DNA of 15,130 nucleotides from Pseudomonadota bacterium (GTDB lineage: Bacteria > Pseudomonadota > Gammaproteobacteria > Burkholderiales > Thiobacillaceae): assembly GCA_021821425.1 (NCBI GenBank), contig JAKACL010000033.1, positions 1 to 15,130 of the forward strand, in the 5' to 3' direction. Shown in pieces: positions 1 to 8,688 of the stretch (positions within the stretch are counted from its first letter, which is position 1; each line of letters begins with the position of its first letter). A model generated the notes under the pieces. The model saw only the letters and a program-made list of their open reading frames with translations, was not told where the DNA came from and did no database searches. The position numbers and the translations under genes are program-made.

Positions 1-1371
1 GAAGTCGAGAATCGCCGGATTGCCCGCGCGCACCACCTCCACCATGGCGTCGAGATCCTGGTAGATGAGCGCGTCGCAGCCGATCTCGCGCGCGATGTCC
101 TCGTCGGTGCGCCCGTTGGCGATCAGCTCGTTGCGCGTCGGCATGTCGATGCCGTACACGTTGGAATAGCGCACCGGCGGCGAGGCTGAAGCGAAATACA
201 CCTTCGCCGCGCCGGCGTCGCGCGCCATCTGCACGATCTCGCGGCTGGTGGTGCCGCGAACGATGGAGTCGTCGACCAGCAGCACGTTGCGGCCCTTGAA
301 TTCCTCGGCGATGGCATTGAGCTTCTGCCGCACCGATTTCTTGCGCAGCGCCTGCCCCGGCATGATGAAGGTGCGGCCGATGTAGCGGTTCTTGATGAAG
401 CCTTCGCGATACGGCACGTTGAGGTGGTTCGCCAGCTGCAGCGCGGAAGGCCGGCTGGTGTCGGGAATCGGGATCACCACGTCGATCGTCAGGTGGGCGA
501 ACTCGCGCTTGATTTTTTCGGCCAGCGACACGCCCATCGCGAGACGCGTGCTGTAGACCGAGACGCCGTCCATCACCGAATCGGGACGCGCGAGATAGAC
601 GTATTCGAAGATGCAGGGATTGAGCGCGGGCCGCGCACTGCATTGGCGGCTGTGCAGCTTGCGCTGGTAATCGATGAAGACCGCCTCGCCCGGCGCCACG
701 TCCCGCAGCAGCCGGAAACCCAGCGTGTCGATCGCCACGCTTTCCGAGGCGATGATGTACTCGTGCGGCACGACCTGGTCGTTGACGCCGATCACCAGCG
801 GCCGGATGCCGTGCGGATCGCGGAAAGCCAGCAGACCATAGCCGGCGATGAAGGCCGTCACCGCGTAGGCGCCCTTGCAGCGCGCATGCACGCCGGCGAC
901 GGCGCCGAAAATCGTGTCCAGGTTCAGCTGCCGCCCCGAGGCGCGCACCTGCAGTTCGTGCGCCAGCACGTTGAGCAGCACTTCGGAATCCGAATTGGTG
1001 TTGACGTGGCGCAAGTCCGAACGGAACAGCGATTCCTTCAGCTCGTGGGTATTGGTCAGATTGCCGTTGTGCCCCAGCACGATGCCATAGGGCGAATTGA
1101 CGTAGAACGGCTGCGACTCGGCAGACGACGATGCGCTACCTGCGGTGGGATAGCGCACATGCGCCACCCCCATGTCGCCGAGCAGGTTGCGCATGTCGCG
1201 GGTGCGAAACACGTCGCGCGCCAACCCCTGCCCCTTGTGCATGTGAAAGCGGCTTTCTTCCGCCGTCACGATCCCTGCAGCATCCTGCCCGCGATGCTGC
1301 AACACCATCAGCCCGTCATACAAAAGCTGATTGGCTGCCGAATTGGAAACAACGCCGATTACCCCGCACAT
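1..1371 (-). CDS. purF: Amidophosphoribosyltransferase (glutamine PRPP amidotransferase), 3' end cut by window edge
   Basis: PurF catalyses the first committed step of purine synthesis, making 5-phosphoribosylamine from PRPP and glutamine in the cytoplasm. The frame is open for 457 codons from ATG at 1371 to base 1 with no stop; the family is usually about 500 residues, so some 45-50 are missing. The protein starts Met-Cys-Gly-Val-Ile-Gly, which puts the Ntn glutaminase nucleophile Cys directly after the initiator Met, with no propeptide, as in the E. coli enzyme. The glutaminase motifs LQHRGQDAAGI and GHNGNLTN are readable. The PRPP-binding loop VLLVDDSIVRGTT lies at about residues 363-375. 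It is the last gene visible in the run and starts 21 bases after the cvpA stop, the same neighbour as in E. coli and Pseudomonas. The Shine-Dalgarno is weak (GGATGGG about 8 bases upstream). Identification is very secure. Confidence 0.98.
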   Translation of the reverse strand, partial: MCGVIGVVSNSAANQLLYDGLMVLQHRGQDAAGIVTAEESRFHMHKGQGLARDVFRTRDMRNLLGDMGVAHVRYPTAGSASSSAESQPFYVNSPYGIVLGHNGNLTNTHELKESLFRSDLRHVNTNSDSEVLLNVLAHELQVRASGRQLNLDTIFGAVAGVHARCKGAYAVTAFIAGYGLLAFRDPHGIRPLVIGVNDQVVPHEYIIASESVAIDTLGFRLLRDVAPGEAVFIDYQRKLHSRQCSARPALNPCIFEYVYLARPDSVMDGVSVYSTRLAMGVSLAEKIKREFAHLTIDVVIPIPDTSRPSALQLANHLNVPYREGFIKNRYIGRTFIMPGQALRKKSVRQKLNAIAEEFKGRNVLLVDDSIVRGTTSREIVQMARDAGAAKVYFASASPPVRYSNVYGIDMPTRNELIANGRTDEDIAREIGCDALIYQDLDAMVEVVRAGNPAILDF

Positions 1372-1392
1372 GCTGTGCACCCATCCATAAAA

Positions 1393-1884
1393 TTATTCAA
1401 AACGAACATGTTTCGCCACGTCGGCCGGCAGCAGCGGCAAGCTGCGCAGCGCCGCGGCCTGCAGGCTGCCCGACAGCGCGGCCTGCTTCCAGAAATCGGT
1501 GCGCGGCAGCGAGGTCAGGCCGGCGGCCAGCGTCAGCCCGATCAGGATGACCACGCCCTTGGCCAGGCCGATCACGCCGCCCAGCATCCGGTCGACGCCG
1601 CCCAGTCCGACCGCCTTGACCAGCGTGGCCAGCACATGGCCCAACAACAGCACGCCAATCAGCACCACCAGAAACACCGCGGCGAAGCCGCCAAAATAGC
1701 GGATCGCCGGGTTTTCCACCGCGACCGGCAGCAGCGGCGCCACCCACAGCGCGCCCCACTTGCCCAGCAGGAACGCCAGCACCCAGGCCGCCAGCGCGAA
1801 CAGCGCATTGACCATGCCCTGCATCAGGCCGCGCACCAGCGTGAGCAACAGCAGCAGCACGATGATCAGGTCGAGCAGGCTCAC
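1393..1884 (-). CDS. cvpA: CvpA family inner-membrane protein
   Basis: This 163-residue protein has about four hydrophobic segments (roughly residues 4-20, 27-41, 66-85 and 105-122), including a very Leu-rich first helix. The Gly-rich stretch VGLGGVDRMLGGVIGLAKG at about 92-110 is typical of CvpA. The family was named for a requirement in colicin V production and lies upstream of purF in many Proteobacteria; its molecular role is not well settled. Translation starts at GTG (1882-1884), which overlaps the dedD stop TGA in a GTGA arrangement and implies translational coupling. A frame-shifted 165-codon reading of the same DNA is a shadow. Length and neighbours match the E. coli dedD-cvpA-purF order. 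Confidence 0.93.
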   Translation of the reverse strand: MSLLDLIIVLLLLLTLVRGLMQGMVNALFALAAWVLAFLLGKWGALWVAPLLPVAVENPAIRYFGGFAAVFLVVLIGVLLLGHVLATLVKAVGLGGVDRMLGGVIGLAKGVVILIGLTLAAGLTSLPRTDFWKQAALSGSLQAAALRSLPLLPADVAKHVRFE

Positions 1885-2495
1885 TTCGCGACAACCTGGG
1901 CGGTCGTCATGCCGTTTTCGGCCAGCTTCACGGCTGCGGCCACCGCCGCTTCGCGCGTCGCAAACGGGCCGATGCGCACGCGCGTCAGCTTGCCCAGCGT
2001 ATCGGTGTAGGCCGGCAGGCCCATGGCCGCCGCGCGCGTCTTGAGCGCCTCGGCCTTGGCGGCGTCGGACAGGGCGGCCAGCTGGACCACATAGGGCTCG
2101 GCGGCCGGCTTGGCTGCGGGCTTGGCAGGCGCAGGCCTGGGCGCCGCCGGCGCCGGTTCGGCTGTGACGGGCGCCGGCTTGGGCGGTTCGATTTTGGGGG
2201 GCTCGGGCCTGGCCGGCGACGCTGCGGCGGGTTCGGCTTTGGCCACAGGCCCGGCTTTGGCGGGCGCCTGGACAGGCGCCGCGGGCACGCTGGCCGGTTT
2301 GGGCGGCGGCGGTTCGGTGGCGGGCGCCGGCTCCGGCAGGGCAGCCATGCGCACGGCCAGATCGCTGGCTGGCGGCGGCGTGTCTTCCAGCAGCAGCGGC
2401 AGCACGATCACGGCAAGCAGCGTCAGCGCCACCGCACCGATCAGGCGACGCCGCGCGAGGCGTTTGAGGTCATGTTCACTGCTGGGTGGCGGCAT
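1881..2495 (-). CDS. dedD: DedD-like SPOR-domain membrane protein
   Basis: The predicted protein has 204 residues. A short basic cytoplasmic tail (KRLARRR, 11-17) is followed by one transmembrane segment at about 18-37. A long Pro/Ala/Lys/Glu-rich periplasmic linker runs from about 38 to 132, and a C-terminal SPOR domain from about 133 to 204 (PYVVQLAAL, RVRIGPFATREAA). SPOR domains bind denuded septal peptidoglycan, and E. coli DedD is a divisome protein; the same septal role here is inference. I chose ATG at 2493-2495, which overlaps the end of folC by 20 bases. The frame is open further upstream, to 2702, but that segment is an Arg-rich shadow of folC, and an ATG at 2555 would only add an implausible tail. 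No good Shine-Dalgarno precedes the chosen start, so coupling to folC is likely. The stop overlaps the cvpA start. Confidence 0.9.
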   Translation of the reverse strand: MPPPSSEHDLKRLARRRLIGAVALTLLAVIVLPLLLEDTPPPASDLAVRMAALPEPAPATEPPPPKPASVPAAPVQAPAKAGPVAKAEPAAASPARPEPPKIEPPKPAPVTAEPAPAAPRPAPAKPAAKPAAEPYVVQLAALSDAAKAEALKTRAAAMGLPAYTDTLGKLTRVRIGPFATREAAVAAAVKLAENGMTTAQVVAK

Positions 2496-3753
2496 GGTCG
2501 AGGACGGCGGCAACGGTATAGAACGAACCGAAGACGAGAATTCTATCACCTTCATGCGCCGCACCCCGCGCCTCCGCCAGCGCCGTATTGATATCCGGCT
2601 GCACCCGGACCGGCGCTGCCCCCGCCTGCTCGCGCAGGACCGCGGCCAGCGTCGCGGCAGCACAGGCACGCGGCGTCGGCGGGGTGCAGGCCCACCACGC
2701 ATCGATCCCGCCGGCCAGGGCCGCCAGCACCCCCGCCGCGTCCTTGTCGGCCAGCATGCCCACTACCGCCAGCGTACGCCCCGACGCCGGCTGCGCGCGC
2801 AGGGTGGCCGCCAGTGCGCGCGCCGCTTCCGGGTTGTGTGCCACGTCGACGATGACCTCGGGTGCCTGCGCGATGCGCTGGAAGCGCCCCGGCAACCGCG
2901 CCGCGGCAAGCCCCTGGCGGATCGCCGCCTCGCCCACCGGCAGGCGCTCGCGCACCGCATCCAGCACCGCCAGTGCACCGGCCGCGTTGCGCAACTGGAT
3001 GGCGCCCGCCATGGCGGGCTGCGGCAGATCGGGCCAGTGGCCCGCGCGACCGTGAAAGGTCCAGCGATCGCCCGCGTCCTGCGCGGAAAAGTCGCGCCCC
3101 ACGCACCGCAGGTCGGCACCGACGTTGCGGGCATGCGCCAGCAGGCTGGCGGGCGGATCGGGGTCGGCGCACAGGGCCGGGCGGCCGGCACGGTAGATGC
3201 CCGCCTTCTCGTGGCCGATCAGCTCGCGGGTGTCGCCCAGATAGTCCATGTGGTCGAGGTCGACGCTGGTGACGATCGCGGCATCGGCGTCGAACACGTT
3301 GACCGCGTCGAGCCGGCCGCCCAGGCCCACTTCGAGGATGGCGACGTCGACGCCGGCGTCGACGAACTGCAGCATCGCACCGAGCGTGCCGAATTCGAAA
3401 TAGGTCAGCGAGGTGTCGACGCGGGCCGCGTCGATTTTTTCAAATGCGGCGACCAGCTCGGCGTCGCCCGCCTCCGCGCCGGCGATCCGCACGCGCTCGT
3501 TGTAGCGCAGCAGGTGCGGCGAGGTGTAGAGGCCGGTCTTGTAGCCGGCGGCGGTGAGGATCGCTTCCAGATAGGCGCAGGTGGAGCCCTTGCCGTTGGT
3601 GCCGCCGACGATCAGGAGCGGGAACGCCGGCGCCAGCCCGAGGGCATCCTTGACCCGGCGCACCCGCTCGAGACCGAGTTCGATCGCGCTGGGATGCAGC
3701 TGCTCCAGCCGCGCCAGCCAGTCGGCCAGCGATAGAGCCGAGCGTGTCAGCAC
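2476..3753 (-). CDS. folC: Bifunctional folylpolyglutamate synthase / dihydrofolate synthase
   Basis: FolC adds glutamate to dihydropteroate and then extends the polyglutamate tail of folates, using ATP, in the cytoplasm. The 425-residue length matches the family (E. coli about 422). The Mur-ligase-type P-loop GTNGKGS lies at residues 51-57, followed by YTSPHLLRYNERVRI at 76-90. The ATPase core continues through LEVGLGGRLDAVN and SVDLDHMDYLG, and the C-terminal Mur-ligase domain begins near DVAHNPEAARALA. The start is GTG at 3751-3753, three bases after the accD stop and in the same frame as accD. The AGGA before it is too close for an ideal Shine-Dalgarno, so reinitiation by ribosomes leaving accD is likely. 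The end overlaps dedD by 20 bases. Confidence 0.97.
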   Translation of the reverse strand: MLTRSALSLADWLARLEQLHPSAIELGLERVRRVKDALGLAPAFPLLIVGGTNGKGSTCAYLEAILTAAGYKTGLYTSPHLLRYNERVRIAGAEAGDAELVAAFEKIDAARVDTSLTYFEFGTLGAMLQFVDAGVDVAILEVGLGGRLDAVNVFDADAAIVTSVDLDHMDYLGDTRELIGHEKAGIYRAGRPALCADPDPPASLLAHARNVGADLRCVGRDFSAQDAGDRWTFHGRAGHWPDLPQPAMAGAIQLRNAAGALAVLDAVRERLPVGEAAIRQGLAAARLPGRFQRIAQAPEVIVDVAHNPEAARALAATLRAQPASGRTLAVVGMLADKDAAGVLAALAGGIDAWWACTPPTPRACAAATLAAVLREQAGAAPVRVQPDINTALAEARGAAHEGDRILVFGSFYTVAAVLDHAATQQ

Positions 3754-3756
3754 ATC

Positions 3757-4623
<867 letters not shown>

Positions 4624-4635
4624 GCTTTTCTCCGA

Positions 4636-5442
4636 TTATTTGGATGCGGCGTCGACGCCGCGGCGCAACTCTGCCACCAGATGCCGGACGCGGTTGGAGC
4701 ACTCGCCCTCCGGCGCAGTCTCGATCTCGTTCACGATGCGGCTGCCCACCACCACGGCGTCGGCTATCCGCGCCACGGCCTCGGCGGTCGCCGCGTCGCG
4801 GATGCCGAAGCCGACGCCGACTGGCAGGCTGCAATGCCTGCGCACCATCTCCAGCTTACGCGCGACCTCCTCGGTGTCGAGGTTGGCCGAACCCGTCACG
4901 CCCTTCAGCGAGACGTAATAGATGAACCCGCCCGCCGCCGCCGCGACCTGCTCGACGCGCGTTTCGGGCGTGGTCGGCGACAGCAGGAATACCGGATCGA
5001 GCCCGTGCGCCTTGAACACGTCGGACACGCCGGCCGACTCTTCCGGCGGAATGTCCACCGTCAGCACGCCGTCCACCCCGGCCGCTTTCGCCGCCTTCGC
5101 AAAGGTTTCATAGCCCATGTGCTCGACCGGGTTGGCATAGCCCATCAGCACCACCGGCGTGGTCGTGTTGCTTTTGCGGAATTCCGCCGTCATCGCAAGC
5201 ACGTCTTTCAGCCCGACCTTGTTTGCCAGCGCGCGCTCGGACGCGCGCTGGATCACCGGGCCGTCGGCCATCGGATCGGAAAACGGCACGCCCAGCTCGA
5301 TGATGTCGGCGCCGGCTTCGACCAGCACGTGCATCAGCGGCACGGTCAGGCCCTTGCCGGGGTCGCCGGCGGTGATGAAAGTGATCAGGGCTTTCTTGTT
5401 TTGCGCTTTCAGCGCGGTAAAGGTCTCGCCGATGCGGCTCAT
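4636..5442 (-). CDS. trpA: Tryptophan synthase alpha chain
   Basis: TrpA cleaves indole-3-glycerol phosphate to indole and glyceraldehyde 3-phosphate and channels the indole to TrpB in the alpha2-beta2 complex. The 268-residue length equals the enterobacterial enzyme. The TIM-barrel motif [14 protein letters not shown] places the catalytic pair at Glu49 and Asp60, the same numbers as in Salmonella TrpA. Other family signatures are [10 protein letters not shown] near the N terminus, the loop [12 protein letters not shown], and the phosphate-binding GVGFGIRD near the C terminus. The start ATG at 5442 is preceded by AGAAG at 8 bases, in a 45-base spacer after trpB that is the loosest junction between fimV and purF. 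The stop TAA is followed by the accD Shine-Dalgarno. Confidence 0.98.
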   Translation of the reverse strand: MSRIGETFTALKAQNKKALITFITAGDPGKGLTVPLMHVLVEAGADIIELGVPFSDPMADGPVIQRASERALANKVGLKDVLAMTAEFRKSNTTTPVVLMGYANPVEHMGYETFAKAAKAAGVDGVLTVDIPPEESAGVSDVFKAHGLDPVFLLSPTTPETRVEQVAAAAGGFIYYVSLKGVTGSANLDTEEVARKLEMVRRHCSLPVGVGFGIRDAATAEAVARIADAVVVGSRIVNEIETAPEGECSNRVRHLVAELRRGVDAASK

Positions 5443-5487
5443 GGTTTGTTCTTCTGAAAAATGCGCTTCAATAGGTCGGGAACGGGT

Positions 5488-6687
5488 CTACAGCGTGATA
5501 CCCGCCACCTTGGCCACGGTGTTGATGTCCTTGTCGCCGCGCCCGGAGAGGTTCACCAGGATGATTTTGTCCTTGCCCAGGGTCGGCGCCAGTTTCTTGG
5601 CCTGGGCGACCGCATGGCTGGATTCGAGCGCGGGGATGATGCCCTCGTACTTGCACAGGTCGTGGAAGGCGGCCATTGCCTCGTCGTCGTCGATCGCGAC
5701 GTATTCGGCGCGGCCGGCGTCCTTGAGCCAGCTGTGCTCGGGCCCGACGCCGGGGTAGTCGAGGCCGGCCGACACCGAGTGGGTTTCGATGATCTGGCCG
5801 TTGTCGTCCTGCATCAGGTAGCTGCGGAAACCGTGCAGCACGCCGGGCGTGCCGGCAGACAGCGGCGCCGCGTGCTTGCCCGACGCGATCCCGGAGCCGC
5901 CGGCCTCGACGCCGATCAGCCGCACGGCCTCATACGGGATATACGGATGAAAAATGCCGATGGCGTTGGAGCCCCCGCCGACGCAGGCGACGACACAATC
6001 AGGTTGCCGCCCGGTCAGCTCGGGCATCTGCACGATGCATTCGCGGCCGATCACGCACTGGAAATCGCGCACCAGCATCGGGTACGGATGCGGGCCGGCG
6101 GCGGTGCCCAGAATGTAGAACGTCGATTCGACGTTGGTGACCCAGTCGCGCATCGCCTCGTTCAAGGCGTCCTTCAGCGTTTTGGAGCCCGACGACACCG
6201 GCACCACGGTGGCGCCCAGGAGCTTCATGCGGAAGACGTTGGGCGATTGCCGCGCAACGTCTTCGGCGCCCATGTAGACCACGCATTCCATGCCGTAGCG
6301 CGCCGCGACCGTGGCCGAGGCAACGCCGTGCTGGCCGGCGCCGGTTTCGGCGATCACGCGCTTCTTGCCCATGCGCCGCGCCAAGAGCGCCTGGCCGATG
6401 GTGTTGTTGATCTTGTGCGCGCCGGTGTGATTGAGATCTTCGCGCTTGAGGTAGATCTGCGCGCCGCCGTATTGCTCGGACAGGCGTTTGGCGTGATACA
6501 CCGGGCTGGGGCGGCCGACGTAGTGCTTGAGCTCGTATTCGAATTCGGCGATGAAGGCGGGATCGTTGCGCGCCTTGTCGTATTCAACGCGCAATTCTTC
6601 CAGCGCGGCCATCAGGGTTTCGGCGACGAAGATGCCGCCGTAGGGACCGAAGTGGCCGCGGGAATCGGGGAGATCAGTCAGCTTCAT
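5488..6687 (-). CDS. trpB: Tryptophan synthase beta chain
   Basis: TrpB condenses indole with L-serine to make L-tryptophan using pyridoxal phosphate. With the start at ATG 6685-6687 the protein has 399 residues, as usual for the family. HTGAHKINN gives the Schiff-base lysine as Lys92. Glu114 in ETGAGQ corresponds to the catalytic Glu109 of Salmonella, and GGGSNAIG (237-244) is the PLP phosphate loop. NLSGRGDKD near the C terminus carries the serine that contacts the PLP ring nitrogen. The frame is open 32 codons further upstream, but that part is only the trpF 3' end in another frame. The chosen ATG overlaps the trpF stop as ATGA, so the two genes are probably translationally coupled. Confidence 0.98.
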   Translation of the reverse strand: MKLTDLPDSRGHFGPYGGIFVAETLMAALEELRVEYDKARNDPAFIAEFEYELKHYVGRPSPVYHAKRLSEQYGGAQIYLKREDLNHTGAHKINNTIGQALLARRMGKKRVIAETGAGQHGVASATVAARYGMECVVYMGAEDVARQSPNVFRMKLLGATVVPVSSGSKTLKDALNEAMRDWVTNVESTFYILGTAAGPHPYPMLVRDFQCVIGRECIVQMPELTGRQPDCVVACVGGGSNAIGIFHPYIPYEAVRLIGVEAGGSGIASGKHAAPLSAGTPGVLHGFRSYLMQDDNGQIIETHSVSAGLDYPGVGPEHSWLKDAGRAEYVAIDDDEAMAAFHDLCKYEGIIPALESSHAVAQAKKLAPTLGKDKIILVNLSGRGDKDINTVAKVAGITL

Positions 6688-7304
6688 GATGCTTCTTTCG
6701 CTTTCGCAATGAATTGCGCAATCTTGTGCGCGTCCTTGATGCCTTTCGAGGCTTCCACGCCGGAGGACACATCTACCGCCCACGGACGCACTTGCAGGAC
6801 GGCAGCGGCGACATTGAACGGAGCGAGCCCCCCCGACAGCACGATCGGTTTCGGCAGTGTGGGCGGAATCAGATTCCAGTCGAAGCTTTCCCCGGTGCCG
6901 CCCGGCACGCCGGGAACGTAGGCATCGAGCAGCAAACCGCGCGCGGTTTCGAAATCAGCCGCGTATTTTAGCAAATCCGTGCCGGCGGTGACGCGTATGG
7001 CCTTGATGTAGGGTCGTCCATGGTGCTCGCAGTCGGCGGCCGTCTCGTCGCCGTGAAACTGCAGCAGGTCGAGCGGGACGGCCTCGAGCACACGCCGGAT
7101 AAACGCAGGATCGGCATTCACGAACAGCCCCACGCTCTGAACGAAGGGCGGCAGCGCGCGCACCAGTTCGGCTGCGGCTTCGATCGACAGATTGCGCGGG
7201 CTTTTTTCGTAGAACACGAAACCCAGCGCATCCGCTCCCGCCGCGCAGGCGGCGTGCAAATCCTGCGCCCGGGTGATGCCGCAGATTTTTACGCGAACAG
7301 CCAT
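6684..7304 (-). CDS. trpF: Phosphoribosylanthranilate isomerase
   Basis: TrpF converts N-(5'-phosphoribosyl)anthranilate to the carboxyphenylamino-deoxyribulose phosphate, the step before TrpC. It is a 206-residue monofunctional TIM barrel, not fused to TrpC. The catalytic general base is Cys8 in KICGIT and the general acid is Asp127 in LLLDAY; the phosphate-binding turns are VLSGGLAP and DVSSGVE. The ATG at 7302-7304 lies inside the 3' end of truA (16-base overlap), and GAGAG just upstream can serve as the ribosome-binding site. The truA-trpF pairing is also found in Pseudomonas. The trpE, G, D and C genes are not in this window, so the pathway is split. Confidence 0.97.
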   Translation of the reverse strand: MAVRVKICGITRAQDLHAACAAGADALGFVFYEKSPRNLSIEAAAELVRALPPFVQSVGLFVNADPAFIRRVLEAVPLDLLQFHGDETAADCEHHGRPYIKAIRVTAGTDLLKYAADFETARGLLLDAYVPGVPGGTGESFDWNLIPPTLPKPIVLSGGLAPFNVAAAVLQVRPWAVDVSSGVEASKGIKDAHKIAQFIAKAKEAS

Positions 7305-8068
7305 CTCTCAGAGCTTTCCGGCAGGGCAAAGTGCGCAGGATACCGGATATGGGTGAGGTACAGCCCGGCGGCGTCGAAGGTGGGTGCAGCCAGCGTGCGG
7401 TCGCGGCCTTGCAGGATCTCGCCCAGCCATTCCGGGGTCTGGCTGCCGGCGCCGACCTGGACCAGGCAGCCCATCAGGTTGCGCACCATGTGATGCAGAA
7501 AGCCGTCCGCCTGGAAATCGCACAGCAGGTAATCGCCGCGCCGCTCGATCTGCGCCCGCCGCAGTTCCTTGACAGGAGACTTTGCCTGGCATTCGGCGGC
7601 GCGGAACGCGGAAAAATCGTGTTGCCCGATCAGGTATGCGGCCGCCCGGTTCATCGCGGCGGCGTCGAGCGGACGGTGGTGCCAGCCGATGAGTCCCTGG
7701 TGGATGCCGGGGCGCACCGGGTGATTCAACAGCACATAGCGGTAGCCGCGCTGGGTGGCGGCGAAACGCGCATGAAAATCCTCGCCCACCTCGCGCGCCC
7801 ACAGCACCGCCACCCCGGCCGGCAGGTGACTGTTGACGCCGCGCACCCAGGCGGTCAGCGGACGCGCCGCATCGGTATCGAAATGCGCCACCTGGAACGC
7901 CGCATGGACGCCGGTATCGGTGCGTCCGGCCGCGGTGACCGCAGTTTTGGTGCCGGCGATGGTTGAGACCGCGGCTTCCAGCGCATCCTGCACGCCGCAG
8001 CGCTGCGGCTGCGACTGCCAGCCGCAAAAACCGACGCCGCAATATTCCAGACCCAGTACGACTCTCAT
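7289..8068 (-). CDS. truA: tRNA pseudouridine(38-40) synthase TruA
   Basis: TruA isomerises uridines 38-40 in the anticodon arm of many tRNAs. From ATG at 8066-8068 the protein has 259 residues. [11 protein letters not shown] carries the catalytic aspartate, Asp51. Further family signatures are RYRYVL-like [21 protein letters not shown] in the second half, and the C-terminal [11 protein letters not shown] motif. An open frame extends 191 codons upstream, but that portion is the Arg/Ala-rich shadow of the membrane-protein gene; [11 protein letters not shown] is a typical TruA beginning. The start overlaps the upstream stop as ATGA, and the TAA stop lies 16 bases inside trpF. Coupling on both sides is likely. 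Confidence 0.97.
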   Translation of the reverse strand: MRVVLGLEYCGVGFCGWQSQPQRCGVQDALEAAVSTIAGTKTAVTAAGRTDTGVHAAFQVAHFDTDAARPLTAWVRGVNSHLPAGVAVLWAREVGEDFHARFAATQRGYRYVLLNHPVRPGIHQGLIGWHHRPLDAAAMNRAAAYLIGQHDFSAFRAAECQAKSPVKELRRAQIERRGDYLLCDFQADGFLHHMVRNLMGCLVQVGAGSQTPEWLGEILQGRDRTLAAPTFDAAGLYLTHIRYPAHFALPESSERWLFA

Positions 8069-8688
8069 GCCAACACAATCGCCATCCCCAACAGGCCCAT
8101 GAGTATGACGGCGCTGTCGCGGCTTTGCCAGCGCTCGGCTTCGAGGGTGTACGTGGTCGGCGTTGCCTCGTCGGGCAGCGGCACGCGCAGCGCATCCAGC
8201 CACTTGGCCGGTTTGGGCGCGCGTTCGACGTAATCGAGCGTCAGGCCCAGACGCACGGCGAAGGCGCGACGGTCGAAGCCCAGCCAGGTCAGCGGTCTGG
8301 CCAGGACATAGAGACCGTAAATCAGGCGCGGACGGCTGGTGCTGGCCAGCAGCAGCGCCAGCCCGGCCAGCAGCAGCACCAGCCGCCCGACGCGCAGCGC
8401 GCCCTGCTGCACGCCTTCCAGCGCCGGGCTGGCCCAGCCCAGCGCCGGCCACCATGCCGTTCCCGGCAGCAAATAGGCATAGGTCAACAGCAGCACCAGC
8501 AGCAGCCAGCGGGTGCGGCGCAACAAACGCAGCAGCTGCAGGCGGGCCGGTGCAAACAGAAAGGCCGTCGCAGCGGCGACGGCCAGCAGGATCAGCGGAG
8601 TCTGCGCGGCGCGTTCCACCGTCACCGCCCACCCGCACCACAACAGGATGCGGGCGGCCGGGTGCAGCCCCCTAGGGCGGACCAACAC
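8065..8688 (-). CDS. CbiQ/EcfT-like integral membrane protein
   Basis: This 207-residue hydrophobic protein has probable membrane segments near residues 29-48, 61-74, 100-116 and 190-206. A conserved-looking amphipathic stretch, STSRPRLIYGLYVLARPLTWLGFDRR (read in pieces at 116-141), is followed by a second helix, AFAVRLGLTLDYVE. This layout resembles the coupling-helix region of CbiQ/EcfT, the transmembrane component of energy-coupling-factor vitamin or metal importers. The classic Ala-Arg-Gly/Ser coupling signature is not obvious, and no ATPase (CbiO/EcfA) or substrate-binding S component lies nearby, so transport activity is not shown. The start is GTG at 8686-8688, sharing one base with the fimV TAG stop; TTG at 8685 is an alternative. 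The end overlaps truA as ATGA. The gene is real by its coupling and coherent hydrophobicity; the family call is moderate. Confidence 0.7.
   Translation of the reverse strand: MLVRPRGLHPAARILLWCGWAVTVERAAQTPLILLAVAAATAFLFAPARLQLLRLLRRTRWLLLVLLLTYAYLLPGTAWWPALGWASPALEGVQQGALRVGRLVLLLAGLALLLASTSRPRLIYGLYVLARPLTWLGFDRRAFAVRLGLTLDYVERAPKPAKWLDALRVPLPDEATPTTYTLEAERWQSRDSAVILMGLLGMAIVLA

Noticed and set aside
424..2010. Long plus-strand open frame (528 codons) opposite purF, cvpA and dedD
   Set aside because: It is antisense to three clearly recognised genes, is rich in His/Arg/Gln, and has no family features. Such frames are a by-product of GC-rich codon usage.
2496..2702. N-terminal extension of the DedD-like protein by 69 residues
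   Set aside because: The added residues are an Arg-rich out-of-frame reading of folC and would put a disordered basic tail before the membrane anchor. The ATG at 2495 gives a normal SPOR protein.
2110..3735. Plus-strand 541-codon frame starting with Gly/Ala-rich sequence, superficially like a PE-PGRS or silk-like protein
   Set aside because: The Gly/Ala repeats are the complement of the Pro/Ala linker of dedD, and the rest is antisense to folC.
8069..8641. Longer TruA start reaching 8641
   Set aside because: The extra 191 residues are a frame-shifted reading of the membrane-protein gene; TruA begins naturally at MRVVLGLEY.
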